This document shows positions 9,678 through 19,500 of a stretch of 33,993 bases of DNA, piece after piece (positions within the stretch are counted from its first letter, which is position 1; each line of letters begins with the position of its first letter). The DNA is taken from the NCBI GenBank assembly GCA_937921995.1, contig CAKZVF010000224.1, positions 1 to 33,993 on the forward strand. The letters run 5' to 3'. The notes beneath the pieces are model-generated. The model searched no databases, had not been told where the DNA came from, and was given only the letters and a program-made list of their open reading frames with translations. Origin of the DNA: an uncultured Pirellulaceae bacterium (lineage in GTDB: Bacteria > Planctomycetota > Planctomycetia > Pirellulales > Pirellulaceae). The translations under genes and the position numbers were made by a program.

Positions 9678-10628
9678 ATGAAGCATTTCAATCATCTTGG
9701 CCGCGTCCTCATCATCGGATGGGTGCTGTTGTTCAGTGCAGCGCACCTGAGCGCACAGGAATTGGAAACGCCGCCACAAGTAAAAGCGCCGATACAAACA
9801 ACGGCCGATAAAACATGGCTTTGGTCAGCACTGAAAGGACAAAAATCCTTCGACGGATTGGCAGAAGTCCAACAAAACGATGTGGAACAATTCGAAATTC
9901 TGTTGATCGCCACGCTCAACGAAGCAAGGAAACCAAAAGACGAAATTGAGATGGAAGATTTACAAGAACGTTGGGCATCGCACCAATGGCTGTTGCAGCA
10001 ATCTCCATCGGGTAAATGGTTCGTTTTGCGCGAGCACCCTGATCACCAAACCGGACGAGGCGTTTACGCATTTCGAACTGGCGTCAAGTCGCGGATCGTT
10101 CTACAAGCGCCTCATCGTTTCAATGATCTGATGACCGGTTCGATAACCACAAAACTTTTTCAACAACAGTCCGTCTCCGCAATTGCGCTAAACACCATTC
10201 ACCGAAACAAAGTGGATCTGTCTCACACGCCTTTGCATTTCATTAACGCATTCACGTCGGCGGTGATTAAGGTACAACCGGACGTTACGATTTTTCAGAT
10301 CCACGGCTTCACCAACAACGGTAAAACGGGAGCGGCGAAGTTCGCCAAAATCATCGTTAGCGACAGTACGAAGTTTCCCGGACGTTCAGCGCGACAGACA
10401 GCACTTGAACTCAAAACGACCTTCGGTGCTGACCACACGCGCTTGTTCCCGGTGGACATTCAGCAGCTTGGGGGAACGACCAATCGCCAAGCGGAAATCG
10501 CCCATGGCCTGGGCTGCCCAAACTTCCTACATCTCGAACTCAACCGAGACTTCCGCGCGAAACTGGATGCCGACGCTAGCGTTCGCGCATCATTCTTTGC
10601 CAGCTTGGTCGGTGGCGCTAAGCGGTAG
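9678..10628 (+). CDS. Secreted putative zinc amidohydrolase, polyglutamate-hydrolase-like
   Basis: The 316-residue product starts with a clear Sec signal peptide (cleavage likely after LSAQ, residue 27), which is why I choose the ATG at 9678 over the upstream in-frame start at 9618. The conserved-looking polar residues are ordered like those of carboxypeptidase-fold zinc amidohydrolases such as phage poly-gamma-glutamate hydrolase and N-formylglutamate amidohydrolase: a PHRFND motif (H146, D150), IHRN (H175), a LSHTPLHF segment (H183, H187), IFQIHGF (H209) and a terminal FLHLELNRDFR (E287, R290). The family comparison is from memory and is an inference. The location, 83 bases after the 860-residue protein and inside a PgsB/PgsC cluster, supports a role in cutting or releasing the polymer in the periplasm or outside. 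The same domain outline appears twice, degenerated, in the PgsC fusion encoded at 3650. Confidence 0.6.
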   Translation: MKHFNHLGRVLIIGWVLLFSAAHLSAQELETPPQVKAPIQTTADKTWLWSALKGQKSFDGLAEVQQNDVEQFEILLIATLNEARKPKDEIEMEDLQERWASHQWLLQQSPSGKWFVLREHPDHQTGRGVYAFRTGVKSRIVLQAPHRFNDLMTGSITTKLFQQQSVSAIALNTIHRNKVDLSHTPLHFINAFTSAVIKVQPDVTIFQIHGFTNNGKTGAAKFAKIIVSDSTKFPGRSARQTALELKTTFGADHTRLFPVDIQQLGGTTNRQAEIAHGLGCPNFLHLELNRDFRAKLDADASVRASFFASLVGGAKR

Positions 10629-10923
10629 CTCGCCCGCAGGCATTCGAAAACCATCTGCTTTCGTAGCCCGCGTGCCCAAAAACCAACGTTTACCTAGCCA
10701 ATCTGGGTATCGAGCGAGCGCATTTCCTTCTGCGATCTGCGCGGGTTCAAAATAACGATTTCAGCCTGACTTTTGGCCCCGTCTGAACTGGGTGTGAGAC
10801 TTTAGTCTTTTTCTTCTTCGGTTGCGATAAACACGGAAAATCCCTACTCTCCGGCCTAAATTGGGCCCGCTAGCAGACACACTTTTCGTGTCTCTCAAAC
10901 GAGCCCTTTTACCGCCTCAAAAT
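10629..10923. other. Intergenic region before the giant outer-membrane-like protein gene
   Basis: This is the largest gap in the cluster (295 bases). A short hairpin AGAC-TTTA-GTCT followed by TTTTCTTCTT lies near 10797-10820; it is a weak terminator-like element with only a 4-base stem. A second small hairpin (AGACAC/GTGTCT) sits near 10875-10895. An in-frame TTG at 10861 would extend the next gene into this region. The gap could hold a second promoter, making two transcription units, but I see no convincing -35/-10 pair. Confidence 0.3.
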
Positions 10924-13900
10924 ATGAGGCTTCGCTTACCCAAGATTCGCTCTTTCGTTCGACTCTTAATGGCCTTAAATCGCGCACGCAATCGATGCTT
11001 CCTCAGCGGCTGGAATTCCGCGCGCGTCCTGCCGACCATCAGGGTACTTCTATTTGTTATTTTCTTGCTGGCCAGCAGTCCACTAACAGCAGAAACGACG
11101 CTCGACCGCAAAAAGGAAGTCCGGCTTCCACAGCGCGTTCCGCTCAAGTGGGAAAACTTGACCGATGGACTGCAACATGTTGGCGGGCCGGTCCCCAAGT
11201 TTAACCGCGCCTACAAACTGTCCACCGTTGAGCTTGCCCCGGGCGAATCGGTCGACTTTCAAGTTCCCGAAAACGAATACATCCGCGTCCTTAGTTGCGG
11301 ACCTAAAACCATTGCTGACGACATGTTGCAGCTTTGGACTTCCGACGGAACCGGTCTGTTTCGCAAACTCAAACCGGCAATCTCCACCGACGCCATTTCG
11401 ATGGTGGGCGCGCCCGACGATCCGCGGATTTCGATTGGACGCGTGCTCTGTTCTCCGGATTCGCCCTGCGCGATGACGGTGGCTGTGTTCACTTCCGCCC
11501 GTTATCAACATCGCGCCTTGGACTACTATCAGTGTGAAATCGCCTGCGACGAAAAACGTGTTCAGATCAGCGACGATCGAGGCAGGCGGCCCTTGTACTA
11601 CACGCCGTTGAAATCAGGCCGCCGTTATCCTCTGGAGGTCGAAGGAAGCACGCGACTGCGTTTAGAGACGCGACTGAAGTACGATCTCGACGCCAGCAGA
11701 CACCAGTTTTATTGGGTCAAAATCTTTATCGATGGCGTCTATCACAAAACGCTGCTGTTCGACACACTGCCTCAGCGCATGCACCGCGAATTCGTAGGCG
11801 GGGTTGAAAGGCTGATCGGTGGCCGCGAATTCGAATATCTGGACATCGAAAACGATTGCGAATCGGTTGAAATCGAACTCTCTCACCCAGGTTACGTGCG
11901 AGCCAACGCGGTCGGACTGAATCTTTGTAATCCGTTGACCAATTGCCGTTTCAATTTTCCCGCTATGGAGAAACGTCTGACCGACGAAGACTCGTGGCTG
12001 GAACAGGAGTGGCTGGACGACGGCAAAACGCTGGACCAGTACCTTCAAGGCGACACCGTCATCGACAATTCGCCAACGGATCCATTGTGGGATCCGTACC
12101 TGAATTACCCGCGTCTATTGGAGGTCGCCCGTGACAACAACGTGCTGCACGGTGGTTTGCGTGCCTACATGTGGATGCGCGCCATCGCCGCCCGCCGGCG
12201 CGGGGAAAGCGACTTTGGCGACGAGGTTTCCTCTGCAGAACTTGTCGGCCGTTTAAAGAATCGTTTCACCTACTTCCGCGATTTTGCGCCCATCGAGGTG
12301 TCCCCTGAAGCCGCCCCGCGTCATGTTGGGTTTCCCGCCCGTGCCATCCGCAGGCCCAATCAAAGCGAAACCGAAACTGTCATTGGTGAACAGCACATCA
12401 TCGAAACCGCCCAACGACTGCCGACCACCACACTGTATCCTTTGGCAACCGGCGGCGGTGAGTCCTGTGGGTGTCATAGCCTACGCTATCAACCGCAAAA
12501 ATCGTTGGGCAGAACCTTGATCAGATGGGTTGTCGACCGCAATCAAATTACTACGCCGGTAGACCTCAAGGTCCAATATGACGACCGACCTCCGGTGACG
12601 CTCCGCTTGGATCCGGCATCGGCGTTACCAACCGAGGCCTTTATCCCCGGTCGCGCCGAAGCGGCGTTGGCCAGTCTTTCGGTGGTCCACAGTCGCTATG
12701 ACAGTGGTCCTTGGGGCGGTCCGTTTGCGTCGATCGATCAAACGGTACCGATGATCAAGGCGGGTATCGCGGAGATGATTCTGCCCGGCGATGTCAGCAC
12801 GGTGAAAGTCACCGCCACCTCCAGTACGAACGAAACGATCGACATCGGTTGTCAGATTTTGGTGGCTGCCTTCACCCAACTTTCGGAATCGGCTTATCTC
12901 AAGCATTCCAAACACGCCAGCATGATGCGCGAGATGAAGCAGTTCTCGGGCGACCAATTGGACAACGATGCGCTCGACCTTCAAAGGCTGATCAAGAGCC
13001 ATGTGGAAACCTTCTCCAGCGGTATCGTCCCTGGTGATCAGTTGACGGCCCCCGAAGAAGTCTGGTCAACCAACCGTCTCCAACAAACGCGCGACGCCGC
13101 TTTGAAGGCAGCCAACACGGGTAACTGGGCGGCAGTGATGGAATATTTGACCGCTATGGTTCACCACAGCAAATCAGAACAGCGCGCCGATGCCATTGTC
13201 ACCCGCGCCGAATTGTTGCAGCACGCCGGCGAGTATTTCTTGGCTCGCAACGAACGCCAAGGTTGGCTGTTGCACACCAAGGATGCGGCATTGAAAAAGC
13301 GCTTGTTGCAAGCGCTGATGGAACAAACAAAGGACCACCCCAACGAAGACTTTTATCGCGAAAATTTTCTGGCCGTTGGTGCCACAGAAATCCCGACCGA
13401 GACCAGTGAAATTGAGTTCGCGCGGCAGTTGGCCGCCAATGGCCGATACCGGTTTGCATTCCTTGCCATTCCGCCCGACGCCACCGGTGACGAGATCGAG
13501 GAACTGCGTCTTCGTTGCTGTTTCCAAATGCGGTGGTGGAGATCCTTCAAACAATCGCTCAAACGCGTAAACAATGTGCAGCAACGCAATTTCTGGGGCG
13601 GGATCAAACTGTTGCAGCTGGGCAAATACAAACGTGCTTTCAAACTCCTCTCTGCTGCCGGCGAACGTGGACAGGATTGGATCACGCACTGGAAGTACGG
13701 CGACCATGTTTACGCGCGACTGACCAGCACTAATTTCCTCACCCGTATGTCCGCGATCGAGGATTGGCAAAGGTTCTTGGATAAGACGCCAGGGCCAAGG
13801 ATCAAAAAACACGATCCGACCGTCGTTAAATCTTGTTACGGCGCGGCAACGATCTACTCCATTGATCGAGACATTCGATATGACTTCTTCACCTCGCTGC

Positions 13901-16548
13901 AGGCCGCACCTGCCACGGTTGCCATCCAAGGCCCCGTACGAATCTCGATCGAATCGCGTCCACTGCACAATCTGCAGTCGCCCGAAATCATCAATGGTGT
14001 CTTGGAGATAACCAACGGTACTCAATTGCAGCGTGTGCCGATCATCAACAATACCGTTTCCACCAAACTGCAAATTGAAGGCCGCGCCGACCAAGTATTT
14101 CCTGGAAGCAAAATCATCACCGAGATCGACCTTCCTGAAGGGCTCAACGAGATCCAGTTGGGCAGCAATCAAGTCGACATGATTCATCGCGTTTCGACGA
14201 TGCGACCAGAAATACTTTCTCCCGTTCTCCCTCCGATCAACCAAACAACCCTTGCCGCCGTCATCGTCGGTCGACTTGGCAACACGCACCAACCTCAGTT
14301 ACCTGCAGGGCTGCAAAATCGTGTCGGCGTCGAAAAAACCGAACCAGATCTTGTCCGATTGGTTTCCCGCGAAGTCGGCGGCCGCTCATTGGCCCATGGG
14401 ATCATGCAATTCAACGGCGACGACCTTAACCTAACGCGCCTTACGCCGCACCTGACCCAGCAACTTGGTGACCTTCCTACTTGGCAAAACCGGATCCTGC
14501 CGGTTCATTCACCGCTGACGCTCAGGCATCAAGATGAAGTCTATCAGCAGGCGATTGCAATCGCTTACGATCATCCAACGATCACAACCGAACAACCTGA
14601 CGATGATGTTAACCTGATCAGAATGAAACAAATCGCGGCGCTTCAAAAGCTTGATCTGGAACATCCTCAGCACCCAGACGTCCGCCGCATACTCAATCAC
14701 GTAAAAACCGGCGCGTCATGGCAGCGTATGGAGCAGTTTGATCGGCGGGCCGGCGTCTATTCCGAAAGGGTCCAAAGATGGCGTCCGGACAACCCTTCGA
14801 TTCGAATTCGCAAGTCGTTGCAGGGGAACTTTTCGTCGCCACGGGCGCTTTTGGGTGACGACCCTCTGATTCTTGATCTGACTTCCATCTTTTCGCCTGA
14901 GATAGAAGTGTCGCTACGGCGTCCGCGCGTTGGATTTATTCCCATGGCTGAAACAACGGTGATGTGGGAGATCAACGGAGAACATGACCAGGTCACCCTA
15001 AAAGGCCACGATGACGTCGAAACGTTTCGCGTGAAGATCTCTCCTGAGAATTCGCAAATTGCGTTGTGGATGCCGCAACCGTATGCGAATCACTATGTCC
15101 ATGTAGATGTCAAAGAAGTTCTCGCTGACGGCACCGTCGATACCGAAAGTGACGTTTCGGCAAACCTTGGTTCGGTTCTGCGGTCTTATCACGTTGCCAC
15201 CGAAGAGGAACCGTTACGTTTTCGCGTGTCAGGTCCCAACGTCATACGCGTCGACGAACTGACCGAAGAAGGGATCGTCACCAAACTGATTCCCGTCACC
15301 CAGCAGACGCGCACGTTCGAATTCGTGCCCAGCGCAGGTCGAAAAGTCGCGCGCTATCGAATTTATGAGATGGACCTCAACAATGAAGCGTCTCCAATTT
15401 ATCGCGCTCCGCCGACGCCATCGAAAAAGAATCCCCATTGGATCGACGAAACCGTTGCTGAGATCTTTGACCAAGTCGAAGAGGATTTCACATCCGAAGA
15501 TTTGGATCTGCTGGGGCTGCGATCGCCCGATTCAAACCAAGTCGACGTCGACGTTGTTGATTCATCGCAATTGGGGCTGCAAGAAAGTGGGACGACGGGT
15601 TTGCACTTCGGTTACCGATCACGGCGTCCGTTGGATGAGTTTCTTGACGGCGGGGAGCCGGGGCGATTCTTCGAAGCGGGTTTGACCAATCACTACTTCG
15701 ACCAGTGGAAAAACGAATATCGCAAAACCCAGTGGCTGCTGCGGCCACGGTTGGGTTCTGGCCCTACCTTTGGATTCCGCCACAGCCGATTCAACGCCAA
15801 CCGGATCGTCGATGACGCTCCTGATAGCGGAGCCGATTCATGGGGACCGCTGCAATCACAATGGAACGTGTTCGTGTTTGGGCAGTACGCCGGAACTCCG
15901 CTGCTGCCGGATGCCCATTCGTTTCCTTGGACGGCCGGTCTATCGGGCAGTATTTCCCGCAGACATCACTTCAACCCGAACTTCAGCCATCAGCCGAGGC
16001 TTGGATTTCACGGCCGGTTCCTCAGCGAGGACGAAAACGGGTTTGCTCCGGGTGAGTTGGACCAAGACATTTTTACGCGGTACAAACGGGACCATCGTTA
16101 TGGATTACGGTTATCAGACCGATACGTCTATCAATGTTGCCTTGATCGGCGCGTGTATTTCCAACCCATGTTAAACGGTAACGAGGATCAGCTCATTCCT
16201 GACAATGCCGGTTTTGAGATTGGATCGGATCAACTGTTTGGGCCTATTGAGATGCACGTTGACTATCGAATGACCGGATTTTTCGCCGATAACGATCGTA
16301 CATCAGCAGCCATTCAAAACGTCTTCCGAATTGACGTGAAAGCCGAGCGTTGGCATTGGGGCGGACACCGATCGGAGATTGATTTCTCAGTCGCCCATGC
16401 GATCGATGGCGGCACGAGCGTTGGTCTGTTCTTCCATCATTATTTCAACGACGGTCGCGGTTATCGTGACTTCAACCCCAACTCGATTTTGTTTCGCTCA
16501 CTTAAGCAAGAACGCGCTGCGAAGATCAATCACTTCTACCCCGACTGA
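10924..16548 (+). CDS. Giant secreted protein with TPR-like region and probable C-terminal outer-membrane beta-barrel
   Basis: The protein has about 1874 residues from the ATG at 10924; TTG 10861 and ATG 10969 are alternatives. After a long basic N-region comes a hydrophobic core (about 38-52, LPTIRVLLFVIFLLAS) and a likely cleavage site after PLTA (residue 56). Residues 57-700 are beta-rich with no motif I know. Residues about 720-940 are helical and TPR-like, with repeated short helix pairs rich in Ala, Leu, Arg and Gln. Beta-rich segments follow to about 1520. The last 315 residues alternate aromatic and polar residues in amphipathic strands separated by Asp/Asn/Gly turns (for example MHVDYRMTGFF), like an outer-membrane barrel; the last residue is Asp rather than the usual aromatic. 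The order TPR then barrel recalls exopolysaccharide porins such as PgaA and BcsC. With PgsB only 17 bases downstream, export of the polymer is the natural inference. Confidence 0.65.
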   Translation: MRLRLPKIRSFVRLLMALNRARNRCFLSGWNSARVLPTIRVLLFVIFLLASSPLTAETTLDRKKEVRLPQRVPLKWENLTDGLQHVGGPVPKFNRAYKLSTVELAPGESVDFQVPENEYIRVLSCGPKTIADDMLQLWTSDGTGLFRKLKPAISTDAISMVGAPDDPRISIGRVLCSPDSPCAMTVAVFTSARYQHRALDYYQCEIACDEKRVQISDDRGRRPLYYTPLKSGRRYPLEVEGSTRLRLETRLKYDLDASRHQFYWVKIFIDGVYHKTLLFDTLPQRMHREFVGGVERLIGGREFEYLDIENDCESVEIELSHPGYVRANAVGLNLCNPLTNCRFNFPAMEKRLTDEDSWLEQEWLDDGKTLDQYLQGDTVIDNSPTDPLWDPYLNYPRLLEVARDNNVLHGGLRAYMWMRAIAARRRGESDFGDEVSSAELVGRLKNRFTYFRDFAPIEVSPEAAPRHVGFPARAIRRPNQSETETVIGEQHIIETAQRLPTTTLYPLATGGGESCGCHSLRYQPQKSLGRTLIRWVVDRNQITTPVDLKVQYDDRPPVTLRLDPASALPTEAFIPGRAEAALASLSVVHSRYDSGPWGGPFASIDQTVPMIKAGIAEMILPGDVSTVKVTATSSTNETIDIGCQILVAAFTQLSESAYLKHSKHASMMREMKQFSGDQLDNDALDLQRLIKSHVETFSSGIVPGDQLTAPEEVWSTNRLQQTRDAALKAANTGNWAAVMEYLTAMVHHSKSEQRADAIVTRAELLQHAGEYFLARNERQGWLLHTKDAALKKRLLQALMEQTKDHPNEDFYRENFLAVGATEIPTETSEIEFARQLAANGRYRFAFLAIPPDATGDEIEELRLRCCFQMRWWRSFKQSLKRVNNVQQRNFWGGIKLLQLGKYKRAFKLLSAAGERGQDWITHWKYGDHVYARLTSTNFLTRMSAIEDWQRFLDKTPGPRIKKHDPTVVKSCYGAATIYSIDRDIRYDFFTSLQAAPATVAIQGPVRISIESRPLHNLQSPEIINGVLEITNGTQLQRVPIINNTVSTKLQIEGRADQVFPGSKIITEIDLPEGLNEIQLGSNQVDMIHRVSTMRPEILSPVLPPINQTTLAAVIVGRLGNTHQPQLPAGLQNRVGVEKTEPDLVRLVSREVGGRSLAHGIMQFNGDDLNLTRLTPHLTQQLGDLPTWQNRILPVHSPLTLRHQDEVYQQAIAIAYDHPTITTEQPDDDVNLIRMKQIAALQKLDLEHPQHPDVRRILNHVKTGASWQRMEQFDRRAGVYSERVQRWRPDNPSIRIRKSLQGNFSSPRALLGDDPLILDLTSIFSPEIEVSLRRPRVGFIPMAETTVMWEINGEHDQVTLKGHDDVETFRVKISPENSQIALWMPQPYANHYVHVDVKEVLADGTVDTESDVSANLGSVLRSYHVATEEEPLRFRVSGPNVIRVDELTEEGIVTKLIPVTQQTRTFEFVPSAGRKVARYRIYEMDLNNEASPIYRAPPTPSKKNPHWIDETVAEIFDQVEEDFTSEDLDLLGLRSPDSNQVDVDVVDSSQLGLQESGTTGLHFGYRSRRPLDEFLDGGEPGRFFEAGLTNHYFDQWKNEYRKTQWLLRPRLGSGPTFGFRHSRFNANRIVDDAPDSGADSWGPLQSQWNVFVFGQYAGTPLLPDAHSFPWTAGLSGSISRRHHFNPNFSHQPRLGFHGRFLSEDENGFAPGELDQDIFTRYKRDHRYGLRLSDRYVYQCCLDRRVYFQPMLNGNEDQLIPDNAGFEIGSDQLFGPIEMHVDYRMTGFFADNDRTSAAIQNVFRIDVKAERWHWGGHRSEIDFSVAHAIDGGTSVGLFFHHYFNDGRGYRDFNPNSILFRSLKQERAAKINHFYPD

Positions 16549-16565
16549 CTCACTCCTAGGATTCC

Positions 16566-19500
16566 ATGGCGACCGTCGAACAAACTAACACTTCGACAGA
16601 CCGGTCGCCGCCTGATCCTCAAAAATCCGGCGCGATCGAAAGATTAGAGAATCTGGATCCTTCGCAACAGCCGCCTGAACGCGCGACGCTACGATCTTTG
16701 GGTTCGGCAATCGGGTTAAGGCAGGTACGCAAACTACTCGAACTGGGCCTCAACGAATATGAAGTCAAACTCAACGCGCATCTGATCGCCAAGCTCAACA
16801 TTGACTTTCAGACTTGGATCAAAAATTCCAAACAGGTTGCAGAAAAGAGCGTTCGTAACGCCAAACAGCTCAGCAACCAGCGCTGGTTATTGGATGAGAT
16901 CAACTTAGAGAAAGGGGGCCAAGGCAGCCAAGCCCCTCGTTTCGTTTGCGACTTCCTCTTTCAACAAATCGAAAACCAGCTAAGTGACCTTGCGAAACTG
17001 GAAGCGCTGAACAAGCAGTTTCGTCGAAACTTAGCGGCCGCATCAACACAAAGAGTGCGGAAGGAATTGATCCTCCATTTCGCGCAGTGTTTGAACCCTG
17101 CCCCTGACGCGCTGGTGATGGACGAACGAGCGTTCGCGCGTTGGTTCGACGAAGAAGCGCTCAGCGACCGATTCTTGAAACGTCAAGGCGAGCAGGAACT
17201 ACTTCTATGTTTCACATTGGATCGTCTTGCTTCGACCGTTGTTCACGTTTTTCACCGCGCTATCGAGTTGAATATGGCTCATTTTGGAGGTGCCACTGAC
17301 GATCTGAACAATCGAATCAAAGGAATCTGGCAACGTCTAAAAGTCGAAACCTCGTTGCTGCCAGCGTTTGTATACCAAGGTGACGTGCGGGTTCAATGTG
17401 CGGCCATAAAATCACTTAGAATTATGCTCGAAGCATTGCCAAACGGGATCGCTTGGACGATCGTCAGCCAGCGGATGCTAGGATTCATTGACCGTTCGGC
17501 GCGAGAGAAAACCGCAGACGTCTGGGTTCAGTGCGAAGCCCTGACGATTCTTTCGAATCTCTCTCTTGATGCAGCGCTGAGCGTCATCGACCAGCGATTG
17601 CGTACGCCGGGCACTGGAGACGATATCTTTGTGCGTCGGCACGCGTGGAGCTTGATCGAAAATTTCCTCAGCCGAGGCGACGGGCACAAAATTGAACTCT
17701 CTTGGGCGGCAGAAACAAGCAGCTTCGTTCGACAGAAGACAGCCGATGCGCTGTTCCTTTCTTTTGACCGCTTGGTCCATCGTAAGTGGCGACAAATGGT
17801 GTTGGGGGATGCCGACCCCAAAGTTCGTGCCTCAGCGCTGAGCACCGCGGCGCGGCCGGGCTTGCATTCGCAACAGAGCATTAGTTTCTTCAGAATCTTG
17901 CCACATGTGCTCAAACGCGAACAAGATGAATTTGTGCTTAGGACGGCCCTCTGGGCGACAACAGACGTCCTCAGGAGAAGTCTTGCCAGACTTGCCGCAC
18001 AGACCCAAGGCGATCCTGGCCAAGCGCGCTTCACAATTTTGACGCTGGTGAAAAGTCAAATTCAACCCGCGATACAAACGCTTCAAAACACCCACGCTTC
18101 GGTGCCGGTGCGGCGATGGGCGGCCCAATGCAACGAACGTATATGGGGTTTGCTGGATGAACAAGCCAGTGAACTGATCCAGCGGTTGGGCACGGACGTT
18201 GCGAAAATTAAACCCGGACGTTCGCGGACCTATCCGAATCGGTGGTTTGATTGGGTGGACGAAGAAACGTTGACGCGGATCTTTGCCGTGCTTTCGCAAA
18301 ACAATTTTGGCTACGAAGTGCAAAGAACATGGCTGGGAATGCGAGTCACGCGCGGCCCGGTCTTTGGTCTGCGGCTGTGGAGGTTGCTGCATGAATTTCG
18401 AAGGTCAGCCACGGACAAACGAAAAGGGCACCCCCACTCCATCGGCCGTGTTAGCACCGCTCGGCTGAAAGCTCCCTCGCAAATTCTGGGAGAACTGAGC
18501 GAAACGAAGGTTCCCGGCGAACCGCTTACGATTGCCAGCGACGGCACGTGGCGGCCATTTTTGCCTTTGGTGGACGATCTGATTTCCGCACTAAATATGA
18601 GCTGGTTTAAACCGGCCACTGTAAAAATTGTCTCCAGCCAAGGCGTCACGTCCATCACACCGCCGAGCAAGATCGCCCAAAGAATCGCCGCTTGCTATTC
18701 ACTGACTAAAGATTTTGCAAAGTACGCCAACCTACGTAATTGGGACGGCGGCACGACCGATGCGGACAGCTACATTCGCACCATTGGCGATTTGGGATTC
18801 AAAGTTTCGTTCAAACCCCATCGGTACCAACAAAAGGAATCAATCTCAGAGAGGTCATCCAATACGGCCCGCTCTCAGAAGCAATCCCCACGAATCGCGG
18901 ATTCCAGTGTCACGAAATTCTTCGGAAACGTTACTCAAATTTCCCCGGTCCTAATCCCGTTGGCAACCCATGTTTTGGGATCGTCGCACTACGAAACCTT
19001 GGTCGGTCACCTGAAACGATTTACCGAATACTTCACATCGCCTTACGAAAATTCGTTGGGGGAATTGGTTCTGTTTGCAAGCGTGGCGTTACTGCTGGTC
19101 GTGGTGAGACATTGGTGGTTGAACTTTTCTTTTCGCAAATCCCGCAAGAAGATTCCATTCTCAATCGGCGGTTGGGGGACCCGCGGAAAATCCGGAACCG
19201 AACGATTGAAAGCTGCCTTGCTGGGTGTCATGGGTCACGGGCTGGTTTCCAAAACTACCGGATGCGAAGCGATGTTCATACACAGCTACGCATTTGGCGA
19301 ACCGATCGAGATTCCCTTTTTCCGCCCCTATGACAAGGCCACGATTTGGGAACAGAGGAACCTCGTCAACATCGCCGCAAAACTCAAGCCATCGGTTTTC
19401 TTGTGGGAGTGCATGGCGCTCAACCCAAGCTACGTCAACGTGCTGCAGCACCAGTGGATGCATGATGACATCGCCACGATCACCAACACTTATCCCGATC

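Noticed and set aside
13174-14292. Long minus-strand open frame of 372 residues inside the giant barrel protein gene
   Set aside because: It lies fully opposite a well-supported gene, has no recognisable domain and no ribosome site; it is a shadow of codon bias.
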